This document shows, one piece after another, positions 48,740-58,204 of a DNA stretch of 64,000 nucleotides (position 1 is the stretch's first letter; every line of letters starts with the position of its first letter). Under the pieces are notes generated by a model that was not told where the DNA came from, did no database searches, and saw only the letters and a list, made by a program, of their open reading frames with translations. Source of the DNA: Lysinibacillus louembei (GTDB lineage Bacteria > Bacillota > Bacilli > Bacillales_A > Planococcaceae); assembly GCF_033880585.1 (NCBI RefSeq), contig NZ_CP137624.1, positions 124,001-188,000 on the forward strand. The letters are read 5' to 3'. The translations under genes were made by a program, and so were the position numbers.

Positions 48740-49801
48740 CTATTCCCCCATTTCAACCATTGGCGATGTTACATATGCATATAATAATTCAGCTGTCGCC
48801 TGTAATGAATCAACATGTGTGCGCTCATAGGCATGCGATGCTTCGATGCCTGGTCCGAACAAAGCATGACGAATATCAAAGCCTGCTCGAATTGCTGCTG
48901 AGGCATCTGAGCCGTAATATGGATAAATATCGAGCTTATAAGGAATATTACCTTTCTTCGCCAGCTGTACTAGATGCTGTGTTAACTCATAATGATATGG
49001 CCCTGTTGCATCCTTTGCACAAATTGACACTGTATATTCATCAGATGTTTGACCATCGCCAATTGCCCCCATATCTACTGCAATATATTCAACTACCTGT
49101 GCTGGAATATTGGAATTACCGCCATAGCCGATTTCTTCATTGTTAGAAATATAAAAATGTGTCGTATATGGTAGCTTCACATCGTTTGCTTTTACATATT
49201 TCATTAATTGTAACAGCAATGTTGTACTTGCTTTATCATCCAAATGACGCGATTTCACAAAGCCCGATGCTGTTTCCTCATAACGCACATCAAATGACAC
49301 AAAATCACCTACTTCAATACCTAGAGCACGCGTATCATCTGCATTTAATACCTTTTCATCAATGCGTACTTCAATATGGTTTTCATCACGCTTTAAGCTA
49401 TCTGCTCCACGGTACACGTGCACCGTCGTTTCATGCATTAAAATCGTACCACGTACCGTCTTACCATCTGCTGTATGAATCGTACAGTATTCGCCCTCTA
49501 CTGCATTCCAATTAAAGCCACCGATCATTGCTAGCTTTAAACGACCGCTTGACTTCACTTCCTTCACCATCGCACCCAGCGTATCGGTATGTGCTGTTAA
49601 TAAACGGTGCTGTTCATTATTTTCCCCTTCAAATGTAACGATAATTGCTCCTTTATTCGTTTTTGTATAAGAAATATTATGCTCCTTCAAAAACTCTCCC
49701 ATAAAGCGCATAATATTTGTCGTATAACCAGATGGGCTTGCAATTTTTACTAATTTCTCTAATAATGATAATGTTTCTTGTTGATTAAATAGACTCGTCA
49801 T
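48740..49801 (-). CDS. M42-family metallopeptidase
   Basis: A 353-aa aminopeptidase. The ATG at 49801 follows AGGAGGGTTTTT; the upstream in-frame start lacks a site. Metal-binding pattern: LLTAHTDTLGAMV, SRHLDDKASTTLLL, YISNNEEIGYGGNSN and VDMGAI, with HAYERTHVDSL at the end. These enzymes form large tetrahedral cytosolic complexes that trim peptides. Confidence 0.93.
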   Translation of the reverse strand: MTSLFNQQETLSLLEKLVKIASPSGYTTNIMRFMGEFLKEHNISYTKTNKGAIIVTFEGENNEQHRLLTAHTDTLGAMVKEVKSSGRLKLAMIGGFNWNAVEGEYCTIHTADGKTVRGTILMHETTVHVYRGADSLKRDENHIEVRIDEKVLNADDTRALGIEVGDFVSFDVRYEETASGFVKSRHLDDKASTTLLLQLMKYVKANDVKLPYTTHFYISNNEEIGYGGNSNIPAQVVEYIAVDMGAIGDGQTSDEYTVSICAKDATGPYHYELTQHLVQLAKKGNIPYKLDIYPYYGSDASAAIRAGFDIRHALFGPGIEASHAYERTHVDSLQATAELLYAYVTSPMVEMGE

Positions 49802-49963
49802 AAAAACCCTCCTAATATCTTTTATCGCACATTTCCAAAATGCGCGATACAATCAGCTGAGGAATACTCCCTCAGATACAAAGCTTCACTTTATCATATC
49901 AAAATTTTACGTCTATCAACAATGAGGAGAAACAAATTTTAGGCAATTTGCTAGGAGAACACG

Positions 49964-51544
49964 ATGCGACCACTGACAATCATACATAAACGCAATTTAT
50001 TCATTTATTATTCACTTTTCATTTGTTCTATATTTTTTATTTTGCTCAATTTATTTGATATTGTGCACTATTCCCATAGTTATACACTATTTATCATTAT
50101 GACAATAACAGCTATTGGTCTGTTACTTTATAAAAAAGTGCATGCGCGATTAATTCAAGCTCTATTAATTGTAGCTTGGAATACAGTACTCATCCTTTTA
50201 ACAATTGATAGCGGACAACTATTATTTTTGCTTGGCTTTTTATATTTGCTACTTATCGTCAACGCTTATCAGTCATATATGTTAAATACGATTTTAGCTA
50301 TTATATTTGTGCTAGAAATTGCTTGGATAGTTGTTTTCAAGCATCCCAATATTCAGCTTCATCATTCTGTACAAATCTTTATTTTTTTCACATTATTTTT
50401 ATGTATTGTCGGTCTATTGCAAACGTTATATGTCAAAAGGCTTTGGCTTTATGAGGAAAAAAGAAATATGGATAAGCAGCTAGAGCTTTCTTCAACTGAA
50501 GCTTATTTAAAGCTATTTTTTAACTACGCTGAAGATGCCATGGCCGTATTCGATTTAAATAATAAAATTATTGAAGTCAATGCTGCATTTGAAAAAATGT
50601 ACGGCTGGACGAGAGAGGAATGCATCGGCAAGTCTATTCAGCTTGTGGCACCTGAAAATATTGAAGCTGCTAATGAACGATTTTCGAAGCTGCTACAGGG
50701 CGAACGCTACCGTTTGCTTGAAACAAAGGATATGCGCAAAGATGGGACTGTTTTCGATGCGCAAATTTCGCTAGCACCTATTTATAATTCCTATGGAGAT
50801 ATGCTAGCTGTTTCAGTTATTTCAAGGGATATTTCCTATTTGAAGGAAAATGAAAGGCTCACTTTGCAATCAGAAAAATTAAAATTAGCTGGAGAAATCG
50901 CTGCAGGTGTAGCACATGAAATTCGCAATCCGATGACGGTAATCTCTGGTTTTATTCAAATGATGAATGAAGACCTACAATCGCCATATAGAGCATACAC
51001 TGGTCTTATTCAATCCGAAATTGAGCGCATTGATTTAATTATCTCTGAATTTTTAGTGCTCTCCAAACCATTAGCTGAACAAAAGAACAGATTGAATTTA
51101 TCAGAAATTATAGAGGATGTTTTTCACTTTTTTGAATTTCAACTGGAGCAGCGCCAAATTCAATTAATTCAGCAGCTTAGCAAAGAAGCACTCTTTGTCT
51201 ATGGCAACGCCAATCAAATTAAGCAAGTGTTTATTAATATCGTTAAAAATGCGATTGAAGCCATTGATAACGATGGCACTGTTACATTAATTAGCTGTCA
51301 TGATGAAGGCTTTGCTTTTATTGAAATTGCTGATACTGGTGAAGGTATTCCACAGCATTTACTCGACTATGTTTTCGAGCCATTTTATACAACAAAGGCT
51401 ACTGGCACAGGGTTGGGTATGATGATTTCCAATAAAATTATTCGTGAGCATGGTGGCATCATTCATATTCACAGTGAGGAGAAAGTCGGCACAAAAATTA
51501 CGCTGAAAATCCCGCTACATCAACAAATAAAAGAAGGGGCTTAA
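49964..51544 (+). CDS. Membrane PAS-domain sensor histidine kinase (KinB/KinE-like)
   Basis: A 526-aa protein. Six or so membrane helices occupy residues 10-155, then a PAS domain at about 180-295 (NYAEDAMAVFDLNNKIIEVN), HisKA with His318 in GVAHEIRNPMTVISGFIQMM, and HATPase_c (NIVKNAIEAIDNDGTVTLIS, ADTGEGIPQ, GTGLGMMIS). No response regulator is adjacent. The architecture is that of phosphorelay kinases feeding Spo0F. AGGAGAACACG precedes ATG. Confidence 0.88.
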   Translation: MRPLTIIHKRNLFIYYSLFICSIFFILLNLFDIVHYSHSYTLFIIMTITAIGLLLYKKVHARLIQALLIVAWNTVLILLTIDSGQLLFLLGFLYLLLIVNAYQSYMLNTILAIIFVLEIAWIVVFKHPNIQLHHSVQIFIFFTLFLCIVGLLQTLYVKRLWLYEEKRNMDKQLELSSTEAYLKLFFNYAEDAMAVFDLNNKIIEVNAAFEKMYGWTREECIGKSIQLVAPENIEAANERFSKLLQGERYRLLETKDMRKDGTVFDAQISLAPIYNSYGDMLAVSVISRDISYLKENERLTLQSEKLKLAGEIAAGVAHEIRNPMTVISGFIQMMNEDLQSPYRAYTGLIQSEIERIDLIISEFLVLSKPLAEQKNRLNLSEIIEDVFHFFEFQLEQRQIQLIQQLSKEALFVYGNANQIKQVFINIVKNAIEAIDNDGTVTLISCHDEGFAFIEIADTGEGIPQHLLDYVFEPFYTTKATGTGLGMMISNKIIREHGGIIHIHSEEKVGTKITLKIPLHQQIKEGA

Positions 51545-51565
51545 ATACTGCCCCTTCTACATAAA

Positions 51566-52954
51566 TTACTTCATCACTCTACGAATCAGCTTCACCTTTT
51601 GCTTATAAGGTGGGAACAGTAAGTTTGTTGCAAGCTTTGTTGAACGCTGTAAAATCGATTTCGGATGCGTGAAGCATTCAAAGCTTGCTTCCCCATGATA
51701 AGCACCCATTCCAGATGGTCCCACACCCCCAAATGGTAAATGTGTATTGCCTACATGTGCCATAATATCATTGATACAGCCTCCTCCAAATGGTAGCTCT
51801 TGAAGGAAATATTCACGTGCATTATCGTTTTCTGTAAATAAATAAGCTGCTAAAGGTTTTGGCAAGCGGCGAATCGCATGAATCGCATTCGCTAAATCGT
51901 TATATGCCATAATCGGTAAAATTGGTCCGAAAATTTCATCCTCCATTACCTTGCTATCCCAGCCAGCACCTTCGACAATTGTTGGTGCAATATATAAATC
52001 TTCACGATCCGCCGTGCCACCAAACGTAATACGTTCAGCCTCCGCCTCCAATATCGTATTAAGCTTATCGAAATGACGTACATGAACAATACGACCATAA
52101 TCATCGCTTTGCTGCGGATTTTCTCCATAAAATGCAGTAATCGTTTGCTTTAAAATTTTCATAAATTTTTTATACACTGAGCTATGCACTAAAACATAGT
52201 CAGGTGCTACACATGTTTGCCCGTTATTTGTGAATTTACCCCATACAATGCGTTTTGCTGCAACTTGTAAATTGGCTGTTTGATCGACAATTGCAGGGCT
52301 TTTTCCACCTAGCTCTAAGACGATAGGCGTCAACCTATCAGCAGCAGCACGCATAATTACTTTGCCCGTTGCCACACTACCTGTAAAGAAAATAAAGTCA
52401 AAGGATGCATGAATTAATGCTTCCACTTCGTCCTTTTCGCCTTCTACAACATGTATATAATTCTCTTCAAAAGTTTCAGCAATAATTTGCTTAATTATTT
52501 TTGTCGTATGCACAGTCGCTTCAGATGGCTTAATAATTGCCGTATTCCCACCGATAATTGCACCAAGCAATGGCTCCATCACAAGCTGGAATGGATAATT
52601 AAACGGCCCAATAATTAACACGGTACCGTATGGATCACGTACAATATAGCTTTTGCCTGGCTGAAAGTGAACAGGTGTTTTTACAGCAATAGGCATCGCC
52701 CATTCATCAATATTTTTCACCATATGTGTAATGCTATCTAGAACAATGCCAATTTCTGTTGCGTACGCTTCAAATTCGCTTTTATTTAAATCAAGCTTCA
52801 ATGCGGCAGTAATATCTTTTTCATATTTTTGAATCGTTGCTTTTAATTTAAGCAATTGTGCTTTGCGAAATTCTATATTTTTTGTAGCACCTGAAAAATA
52901 GAAGCTACGTTGCGCCGCTATCATATTTTCTACATCTTGAGCCGTAAAATTCAT
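51566..52954 (-). CDS. Aldehyde dehydrogenase family enzyme
   Basis: A 462-aa NAD(P)+-dependent class 3-like aldehyde dehydrogenase. The ATG at 52954 follows GGAGAGGAAG. Catalytic Glu lies in IVLELGGKSPAIVD and Cys in GKFTNNGQTCVAPDYVL; the cofactor motif FTGSVATGKVIM is present. It is close to YwdH of Bacillus. It probably oxidises long-chain or aromatic aldehydes. Confidence 0.92.
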   Translation of the reverse strand: MNFTAQDVENMIAAQRSFYFSGATKNIEFRKAQLLKLKATIQKYEKDITAALKLDLNKSEFEAYATEIGIVLDSITHMVKNIDEWAMPIAVKTPVHFQPGKSYIVRDPYGTVLIIGPFNYPFQLVMEPLLGAIIGGNTAIIKPSEATVHTTKIIKQIIAETFEENYIHVVEGEKDEVEALIHASFDFIFFTGSVATGKVIMRAAADRLTPIVLELGGKSPAIVDQTANLQVAAKRIVWGKFTNNGQTCVAPDYVLVHSSVYKKFMKILKQTITAFYGENPQQSDDYGRIVHVRHFDKLNTILEAEAERITFGGTADREDLYIAPTIVEGAGWDSKVMEDEIFGPILPIMAYNDLANAIHAIRRLPKPLAAYLFTENDNAREYFLQELPFGGGCINDIMAHVGNTHLPFGGVGPSGMGAYHGEASFECFTHPKSILQRSTKLATNLLFPPYKQKVKLIRRVMK

Positions 52955-53099
52955 AAAAATCTTCCTCTCCATTTTTAATTTTTATGCATAATTTCATCAT
53001 TCCCACACATATTAACTACTATAACGATTGCTCAATATCCTTTCAAATGAGGATAAGCTTTCTCTTATTTATTTTTACATCGACAAGGAGGCAATTTCA

Positions 53100-53246
53100 A
53101 TGATTATGACTGAAACATGGTGGGAAACAATTTTTTCGGGACCTTTATCAATCGGTATTAATGAACAAAAGCTGCTAGAACTTGAAGATGAATCATTTTT
53201 ATATTTCACTATGCCCCCTTTACAAGAAGACCTTCAAACATTATAA
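53100..53246 (+). CDS. Small protein, 48 aa, unknown
   Basis: ATG at 53100 with a strong AAGGAGGCAATTTCA. The product (MIMTETWWETIFSGPLSIGI, then LLELEDESFLYFTMPPLQED) is acidic and Trp/Phe-rich. A terminator-like hairpin (AGGGCTGT/ACAGCCCT, 53267-53293) follows. No family recognised. Confidence 0.6.
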   Translation: MIMTETWWETIFSGPLSIGINEQKLLELEDESFLYFTMPPLQEDLQTL

Positions 53247-53321
53247 AATTTCCCCTCAACATACGAAGGGCTGTTTATTTTTTGGACAGCCCTCACTTCA
53301 TTTTTAAGGCAGTTTCTTTCA

Positions 53322-53350
53322 TTGATTTTTTCTACAAAATCCCTTATAAT
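53322..53350 (+). promoter_or_regulatory. Sigma-A promoter of the structured RNA
   Basis: -35 TTGATT (53322-53327), 17-nt spacer, -10 TATAAT (53345-53350). Transcription would start at about 53357, at the first hairpin of the RNA. Confidence 0.75.
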
Positions 53351-53355
53351 TTGTC

Positions 53356-53446
53356 ATTAGGTGCCAAACCTAATGTATTAGTCGGAACAACTAATACATA
53401 CAAAAGACCCTTTAAACGGCACGGATTGCTGCGGGGTCTTTTTTCA
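53356..53446 (+). ncRNA. Compact structured RNA with intrinsic terminator
   Basis: Three consecutive hairpins: ATTAGGT-GCCAA-ACCTAAT (53356-53374), GTATTAGT-7nt-ACTAATAC (53375-53397) and AAAGACCC-23nt-GGGTCTTT followed by Ts (53403-53444). GTGCC at 53361-53365, partly in loop 1, is complementary to GGCAC (53418-53422) in the terminator loop, so a kissing or pseudoknot contact is possible. About 90 nt, ending 30 nt before the next gene. It is either a standalone sRNA or an attenuator/riboswitch for the 53476 gene. I do not recognise the class. Confidence 0.6.
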
Positions 53447-53475
53447 TATTGCTTTTGAATTAAAGGATGATGACA

Positions 53476-53958
53476 ATGAAAAAATTCGTTAACTTTTACT
53501 TACTATTATTAGTAGTATTTATTATAGTCGGTATTTCAGGATTTTCTTTCTCAAAAAATGAAAACCCTGAGCAAGCCGTTGAAGAGCTCGCCTTAGAAAA
53601 TACCCCAGGCTACGCAACGATGCGTACGATTGAAGAAATGACAAAAGAACAGCAGCTTGAAGATGCTATTCTTGATATTCAAGTAACGCCCAAATTAGAC
53701 GCTGAAACGGTTGTAATGGAAATGCAAAGCTCTGAGTTTATGTCACAGGACACATTGCTAAAGGACAGCTATAATATGCTCGTCAAAATAGCAGATGAAC
53801 CACAGATTACAGAATTCACTTTTATTTGGCATCAGCCTGTAAAAAATAAAAATCAAGTTGTGCTATCAATGTCATTTGACCGTGCTGCACTGAATCAATT
53901 GCCAACAATCACGTACAGCGACTTAGCTTCAATTGCCAAAACGTTTGAACAATATTAA
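53476..53958 (+). CDS. Secreted/membrane-anchored protein of unknown function
   Basis: A 160-aa protein; the ATG at 53476 follows AAAGGATG. One N-terminal membrane anchor or signal (FVNFYLLLLVVFIIVGISGF) precedes an acidic extracellular domain (PEQAVEELALENTPGYATMR). No catalytic motif is visible. It lies just after the structured RNA and may be under its control. Confidence 0.65.
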   Translation: MKKFVNFYLLLLVVFIIVGISGFSFSKNENPEQAVEELALENTPGYATMRTIEEMTKEQQLEDAILDIQVTPKLDAETVVMEMQSSEFMSQDTLLKDSYNMLVKIADEPQITEFTFIWHQPVKNKNQVVLSMSFDRAALNQLPTITYSDLASIAKTFEQY

Positions 53959-53996
53959 AAAAAGCAAGGAATCGCCTGTTGGATTCCTTGCTTTTC
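53959..53996. terminator. Bidirectional terminator between 53476 gene and yceI
   Basis: AAAAGCAAGGAATC and GATTCCTTGCTTTT form a 14-bp perfect stem between two convergent genes, with A and T runs on both sides. Confidence 0.88.
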
Positions 53997-54020
53997 TATA
54001 TTTAATGAACGAATCATTAA

Positions 54021-54545
54021 TTACGCTGGGTTTACTTCTAACTCAACTGAAATTTTAATATCTTTCCCTACAAGTACACCACCTGTTTCAAGTGCTGCGT
54101 TCCATGTTAGACCAAATTCTTCACGATTAATTTTTGCTTCTGCTTCAAAGCCGTATACTTCTTGACCCCATGGGTTTGTGCCTTTACCGTTAAATTCTAC
54201 ATCAAATGTAATAGGCTTTGTTACATCTTTAATCGTTAAATCGCCTGTTAATTTATAATCATCGCCTGATTTTTCGATTGCAGTTGATTTGAATGTAATT
54301 GTTGGGAATTGCTCTGCATCAAAGAAATCTGCTGATTTTAAATGGTTATCGCGATCTTCATTACGTGTATTGATGCTTGCTGTATCAATAGTAAATGAAA
54401 TATTAGCAGTTGATAAATCTGCTAAATCAGTTGCTTCAATTTGCGCTGAATAAGCTTCAAAAGCCCCTTTTACCTTTGATACCATCATGTGTTTTACGCT
54501 AAATCCAATGCTTGAGTGTGATTGATCTACTGTCCAGTTTGCCAT
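54021..54545 (-). CDS. YceI-family lipocalin-like protein
   Basis: A 174-aa protein; the ATG at 54545 follows CAGGAGGG. The family pattern is complete: WTVDQSHSSIGFSVKHMMVS, DRDNHLKSADFFDAEQFPTI, DLTIKDVTKPITFDVEFNG, INREEFGLTWN. YceI proteins bind isoprenoid-quinone-like or amide lipids. There is no signal peptide, so it is cytosolic. The promoter carries MhqR-type boxes, consistent with quinone/thiol stress control. Confidence 0.93.
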   Translation of the reverse strand: MANWTVDQSHSSIGFSVKHMMVSKVKGAFEAYSAQIEATDLADLSTANISFTIDTASINTRNEDRDNHLKSADFFDAEQFPTITFKSTAIEKSGDDYKLTGDLTIKDVTKPITFDVEFNGKGTNPWGQEVYGFEAEAKINREEFGLTWNAALETGGVLVGKDIKISVELEVNPA

Positions 54546-54566
54546 AAATAAAACCCTCCTGTTTTT

Positions 54567-54584
54567 TATCTCGAATTCAAGATA
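54567..54584. promoter_or_regulatory. MhqR-type operator near the yceI start
   Basis: TATCTCGAATTCAAGATA, an 18-bp near-perfect inverted repeat matching the MhqR (MarR family) consensus TATCTCGAATTCGAGATA known from B. subtilis. It lies 22 nt upstream of the ATG, in the mRNA leader. Confidence 0.7.
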
Positions 54585-54705
54585 TGTTGTCAAAATAAAG
54601 CAGCCTACAACTTGCATATTCCCATATCGTTGCAATGTTAAACATCGCACAATAAGTTATATATGTAAAATGGCTGAACTTTATGACTTCCTTATTTATA
54701 AATTT

Positions 54706-54758
54706 AGTATAGTAGATAATTTTCTTTGCGTCAACAAAAATATTTCGAATTCGAGATT
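54706..54758 (-). promoter_or_regulatory. yceI promoter with second MhqR-type operator
   Basis: -35 TTGACG (54734-54729), 17-nt spacer, -10 TATACT (54711-54706) on the minus strand. Just upstream is TATTTCGAATTCGAGATT at 54741-54758, a second MhqR-like box. It touches the sortase stop codon. Confidence 0.75.
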
Positions 54759-55465
54759 TATTTTTCTACTGTTATTTTGGCATGTACAACAAAGCGCTCA
54801 TCATCATTTGGAGATGTCGTACATGTAGACAATGTAATAATGCTGTCATTTGCTGTCACAGTAACAGGCATCATAATTTGCGATTTTTGTTGAATCGTCT
54901 GTAAAAATTCCGCATAGGATGTATCGGTAAATTCTGTTTCAATATAATAAAAATCAGTCGTTGTTTCATAGGCAGCAAATACTTCAAGGCGATAGCGCTC
55001 ACTTGGTGTTTCGTAAATAAAATATGGATGTGCCTCCACATAATTTTGTTCTGCAAATTTCGCGAGCTCTCCAAACATCGTGCCATTGCGCATCACATGT
55101 CCATATAAAATTGTATGGCGTGCATTTATCTCATTGCGGTAATCCATAAAAATACTACCTGCACGACTTTTTTCACCTGCATAATTATGATGCAAATAAA
55201 AATCATTATTATTTGTTTGTAGTACAGGATTATCGAGCTGTGTGCATTCTAAACGAAGCCACCCAACAATCTCTTGGTTAATTTTTTGCAGCTCAATAAA
55301 CTTCATGTCAACCCCAGTTTTCTCAATAGAAGCCTCCTCATACACTTCCTGTACTTGCTCTAGCTCCTGCTCAATTTGCTTATAGCTATAAAAATACCGC
55401 ACAATGCCTGCAGCTGAAATGAAAAAGACAATTATACAAATGGCTTGAATTAGTTTCACCTTCAT
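54758..55465 (-). CDS. srtB: Class B sortase
   Basis: A 235-aa sortase with an N-terminal signal-anchor (LIQAICIIVFFISAAGIVRY) and the class B core: FMDYRNEINARHTILYGHVM with catalytic His, and SIITLSTCTTSPNDDERFVV with catalytic Cys and Arg. Its likely substrate is the NPQTS-tailed NEAT protein in the same operon. It is the last gene of the haem-uptake operon, as in isd loci. Confidence 0.93.
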   Translation of the reverse strand: MKVKLIQAICIIVFFISAAGIVRYFYSYKQIEQELEQVQEVYEEASIEKTGVDMKFIELQKINQEIVGWLRLECTQLDNPVLQTNNNDFYLHHNYAGEKSRAGSIFMDYRNEINARHTILYGHVMRNGTMFGELAKFAEQNYVEAHPYFIYETPSERYRLEVFAAYETTTDFYYIETEFTDTSYAEFLQTIQQKSQIMMPVTVTANDSIITLSTCTTSPNDDERFVVHAKITVEK

Positions 55466-55477
55466 ATAATCGCCTCC

Positions 55478-56248
55478 TTAAATACCGATTGGTACCATAT
55501 ACAAGCCAAGCACTACATCTTCATGAAAAATCGCTTCAACTCCGTATACGTCTTTCACCGTTTCTTTTGTAATAACATCGCGAGGTGCTCCTTCTGCAAC
55601 GATACGCCCTGCACTCATTAAAATAATATGATCGCTATAGCGGATCGCTTGGTTAATATCGTGCAGCACCATGACAATCGTTAAGCCGTGCTTTTCATTC
55701 AGTTCCTTCACTAGCTCCAGTAGCTCTAGCTGATAATAAATATCTAAATAGGTTGTCGGCTCATCTAAACATAGTAGCTCGCTTTGCTGGGCTAATGCCA
55801 TCGCAATCCATACGCGCTGCCTTTCCCCTCCAGACAATGCTGATAAATCATAATGGCGCTTTTCACTTAAACTTGTACATGCTAACGCCCAATCAACTGC
55901 TTGCTGGTCCTTTACCTCATTTTTTTTCAATAAAGAATGATATGGCATACGGCCATATCCGACGAGCCTTTCTACTGATAAATCTTGTGGAATATCATTT
56001 TGCTGATACACAATCGCAAATTTTTGTGCAAATTCCTTTGGCTTATAGTCCACTAAATCTTTATTGTCTAGCGTTGCTTTACCTTGTACCGGAGAATTGT
56101 TGCGTGCCATTACATTCAATAATGTCGATTTACCACAGCCATTTGGTCCAATAATTGTTGTAATTTTGCCGTGCTGAATGGCTGTCGATATATTTTGTAA
56201 ATGCTGCTTTTTACCGTCATGTGAGACAATAATTTTTTGTAATTCCAC
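55478..56248 (-). CDS. ABC transporter ATPase for haem/iron-siderophore uptake
   Basis: A 256-aa FepC/FhuC-type ATPase. Walker A GPNGCGKSTLLN, Q-loop, signature SALSGGERQRVWIAMALAQQ, Walker B LLCLDEPTTYLDI, and the switch His in MVLHDINQAI. GTG start at 56248 after GAGGGTGATGTT. It pairs with the FecCD permease upstream (4-nt gap). Confidence 0.93.
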   Translation of the reverse strand: MELQKIIVSHDGKKQHLQNISTAIQHGKITTIIGPNGCGKSTLLNVMARNNSPVQGKATLDNKDLVDYKPKEFAQKFAIVYQQNDIPQDLSVERLVGYGRMPYHSLLKKNEVKDQQAVDWALACTSLSEKRHYDLSALSGGERQRVWIAMALAQQSELLCLDEPTTYLDIYYQLELLELVKELNEKHGLTIVMVLHDINQAIRYSDHIILMSAGRIVAEGAPRDVITKETVKDVYGVEAIFHEDVVLGLYMVPIGI

Positions 56249-56252
56249 AACA

Positions 56253-57215
56253 TCACCCTCTTCTCAATAAAAATATTAAAAATGGTCCGCCGATAATTGC
56301 CATAATGGTCGAGGCAGGTATTTCTAACGGCGCGATTAGCGTACGACCAATCGTATCTGCTAATAGAATAATAAACGCACCTAACAGCGCTGTAAAAGGT
56401 AATAGCACTTTATGGTCATGCCCGACAATGCGGCGTGCAATATGTGGGACAAGCAAACCGACAAAGGCTATAACACCGGCGACAACGACTGAAATCGCTG
56501 ATAATAATACAGCTACTGCTGCAATGGCTAAACGCGCAACCGTCACATTAAAGCCGATACTTTGTGCCGTTTTGTCAGATAGTGCAAGCACATTGCACCA
56601 TGAATAGGTGATGAAGGCAAGCACTAAACCAACCGAGCCGTAAATCGCCATCATTGTGACATCATCCCATGTTTTAAATGCAAGGCTTGAGCCAAGTACA
56701 CTGCTCGCAGAAGCGTTCAAAGAGCCACCAAAGCTAATAAATGCTTCCGTTAGCCCTGTAAACATCGCATTGATCGCAATGCCGACTAAAATTAAACGCA
56801 ATGGATTTAAACCTGATTTCCAAGCTAACGTAAATACTAAAAAGCACGCAAAAGCCCCACCAATAAATGCAAAAATCGGTGTCATGAAAAACAAAGTAGG
56901 CACAATTGACACGATAAATAGCTTTGTAAATGCCGCACCTGATGAAATACCAATCACACCTGCATCAGCAAGTGGGTTGCGCATAATTGCCTGTAGCAGA
57001 ACACCTGCCACAGATAGTGCAGCTCCCGCAAAAATCGCGATAATAATACGTGGGAAACGCAAATCACGAATCGCTGCCATTGTTTCGTTGTTTGCATCAA
57101 ACAATGCACCTATAAATTCCAAAAACCCCATTTGAATACTGCCTGTTGTCGCAGCAAAAATTGCTGTCACTACTAACAATAGCGCAATGACAACAGTGCT
57201 TATTAGTTTTTTCAT
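56253..57215 (-). CDS. FecCD-family permease for haem/iron uptake
   Basis: A 320-aa BtuC-type permease with nine or ten membrane helices. It contains AGAALSVAGVLLQAIMRNPL, IGISSGAAFTKLF and GVIAFVGLLVPHIARRIVGH, the coupling-helix region. Operon position between the IsdE-like lipoprotein and the ATPase makes it the IsdF counterpart. Confidence 0.93.
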   Translation of the reverse strand: MKKLISTVVIALLLVVTAIFAATTGSIQMGFLEFIGALFDANNETMAAIRDLRFPRIIIAIFAGAALSVAGVLLQAIMRNPLADAGVIGISSGAAFTKLFIVSIVPTLFFMTPIFAFIGGAFACFLVFTLAWKSGLNPLRLILVGIAINAMFTGLTEAFISFGGSLNASASSVLGSSLAFKTWDDVTMMAIYGSVGLVLAFITYSWCNVLALSDKTAQSIGFNVTVARLAIAAVAVLLSAISVVVAGVIAFVGLLVPHIARRIVGHDHKVLLPFTALLGAFIILLADTIGRTLIAPLEIPASTIMAIIGGPFLIFLLRRG

Positions 57216-57229
57216 CCCTTCACAACACC

Positions 57230-58123
57230 CTACTGTTCATAGAAAATTTCAATTAAATGTTGCAATGCCTCTGACACATTTAACGCGGCTGTTGTGCCAA
57301 ATAGCTCTTCCTGTAAATCATAGACATGTCCATTTTTCACCGCATTAAAATGCTTCCATACATCATTTGTTTTAAATTCCTCGTCAAACATTTTGATAAC
57401 CTCATCTGGCATGCCATGTGCCATACGTAAAATAATATCAGGATTGCTATTGTATAAATGCTCTGTATTCGATGCTAAATATTCCGCTTCTTGACCAGCC
57501 ATTACATTAATGCCGCCAGCCCTTTTTACTAAATCCCCCGCATAAGAGTGCTCCGTTGCAACTAAATAGCTGCCTGGTACGCCTAATAATATCAAGACGC
57601 TCGGCTGTTCATGCTCACTTGCCACATTTTCCACTTGTGCAATATCATTTTTTAGCTTGTCCATCAACGCATTCGCTTGCTCTACACGATTATAACGCTT
57701 GCCTAGCTCCTCAATTTCTGCAAGCATCGTGTCGATACTTGTTAAATCAACAAAATCAACAGGTACTTTCAATTGCTCAAATGTTGGTGCTAAATCGTAT
57801 TCCAATGTCGAAACAGATAATACTTCCGTTGGGTTTAATGATTTAATAATTTCCATATCTGGCTGCATCGCATTGCCGATAGACGGTAAACCGTTGAAGC
57901 GTTCAGGTAATTGCTTCACCGTATCAGGTACAGCAATTGCGTCAAGCTCTAGCTGGTCCATAATATCAGCTACAACAACTGTTCCAGCTACAATGCGATA
58001 ATCCTCCTGCGGCTTTTCCTCCGCAACGGTATCTTTTGGTTGCTCTGGTGCTGCTGTGTTACTTCCACAGGCTGCAAGTAACAAAACTGACGCAAGCACT
58101 AAAAATTGCATATATTTTTTCAT
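57230..58123 (-). CDS. isdE: Haem ABC transporter substrate-binding lipoprotein, IsdE-like
   Basis: A 297-aa protein; the ATG at 58123 follows AAAGGAAGCC. The lipobox is VLLLAACGSN. The pattern IVAGTVVVADIMDQLELDAI, LPSIGNAMQPDMEIIKSLNP and VLILLGVPGSYLVATEHSYA is that of IsdE haem receptors. It receives haem from NEAT proteins and delivers it to the permease. Confidence 0.88.
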   Translation of the reverse strand: MKKYMQFLVLASVLLLAACGSNTAAPEQPKDTVAEEKPQEDYRIVAGTVVVADIMDQLELDAIAVPDTVKQLPERFNGLPSIGNAMQPDMEIIKSLNPTEVLSVSTLEYDLAPTFEQLKVPVDFVDLTSIDTMLAEIEELGKRYNRVEQANALMDKLKNDIAQVENVASEHEQPSVLILLGVPGSYLVATEHSYAGDLVKRAGGINVMAGQEAEYLASNTEHLYNSNPDIILRMAHGMPDEVIKMFDEEFKTNDVWKHFNAVKNGHVYDLQEELFGTTAALNVSEALQHLIEIFYEQ

Positions 58124-58204
58124 GTTTGGCTTCCTTTCCTTTGTTTTACTTTGAGTCAATGGGCAGATTTTGACATACACCCGCTGAATCAAAATAACAA
58201 CAGC

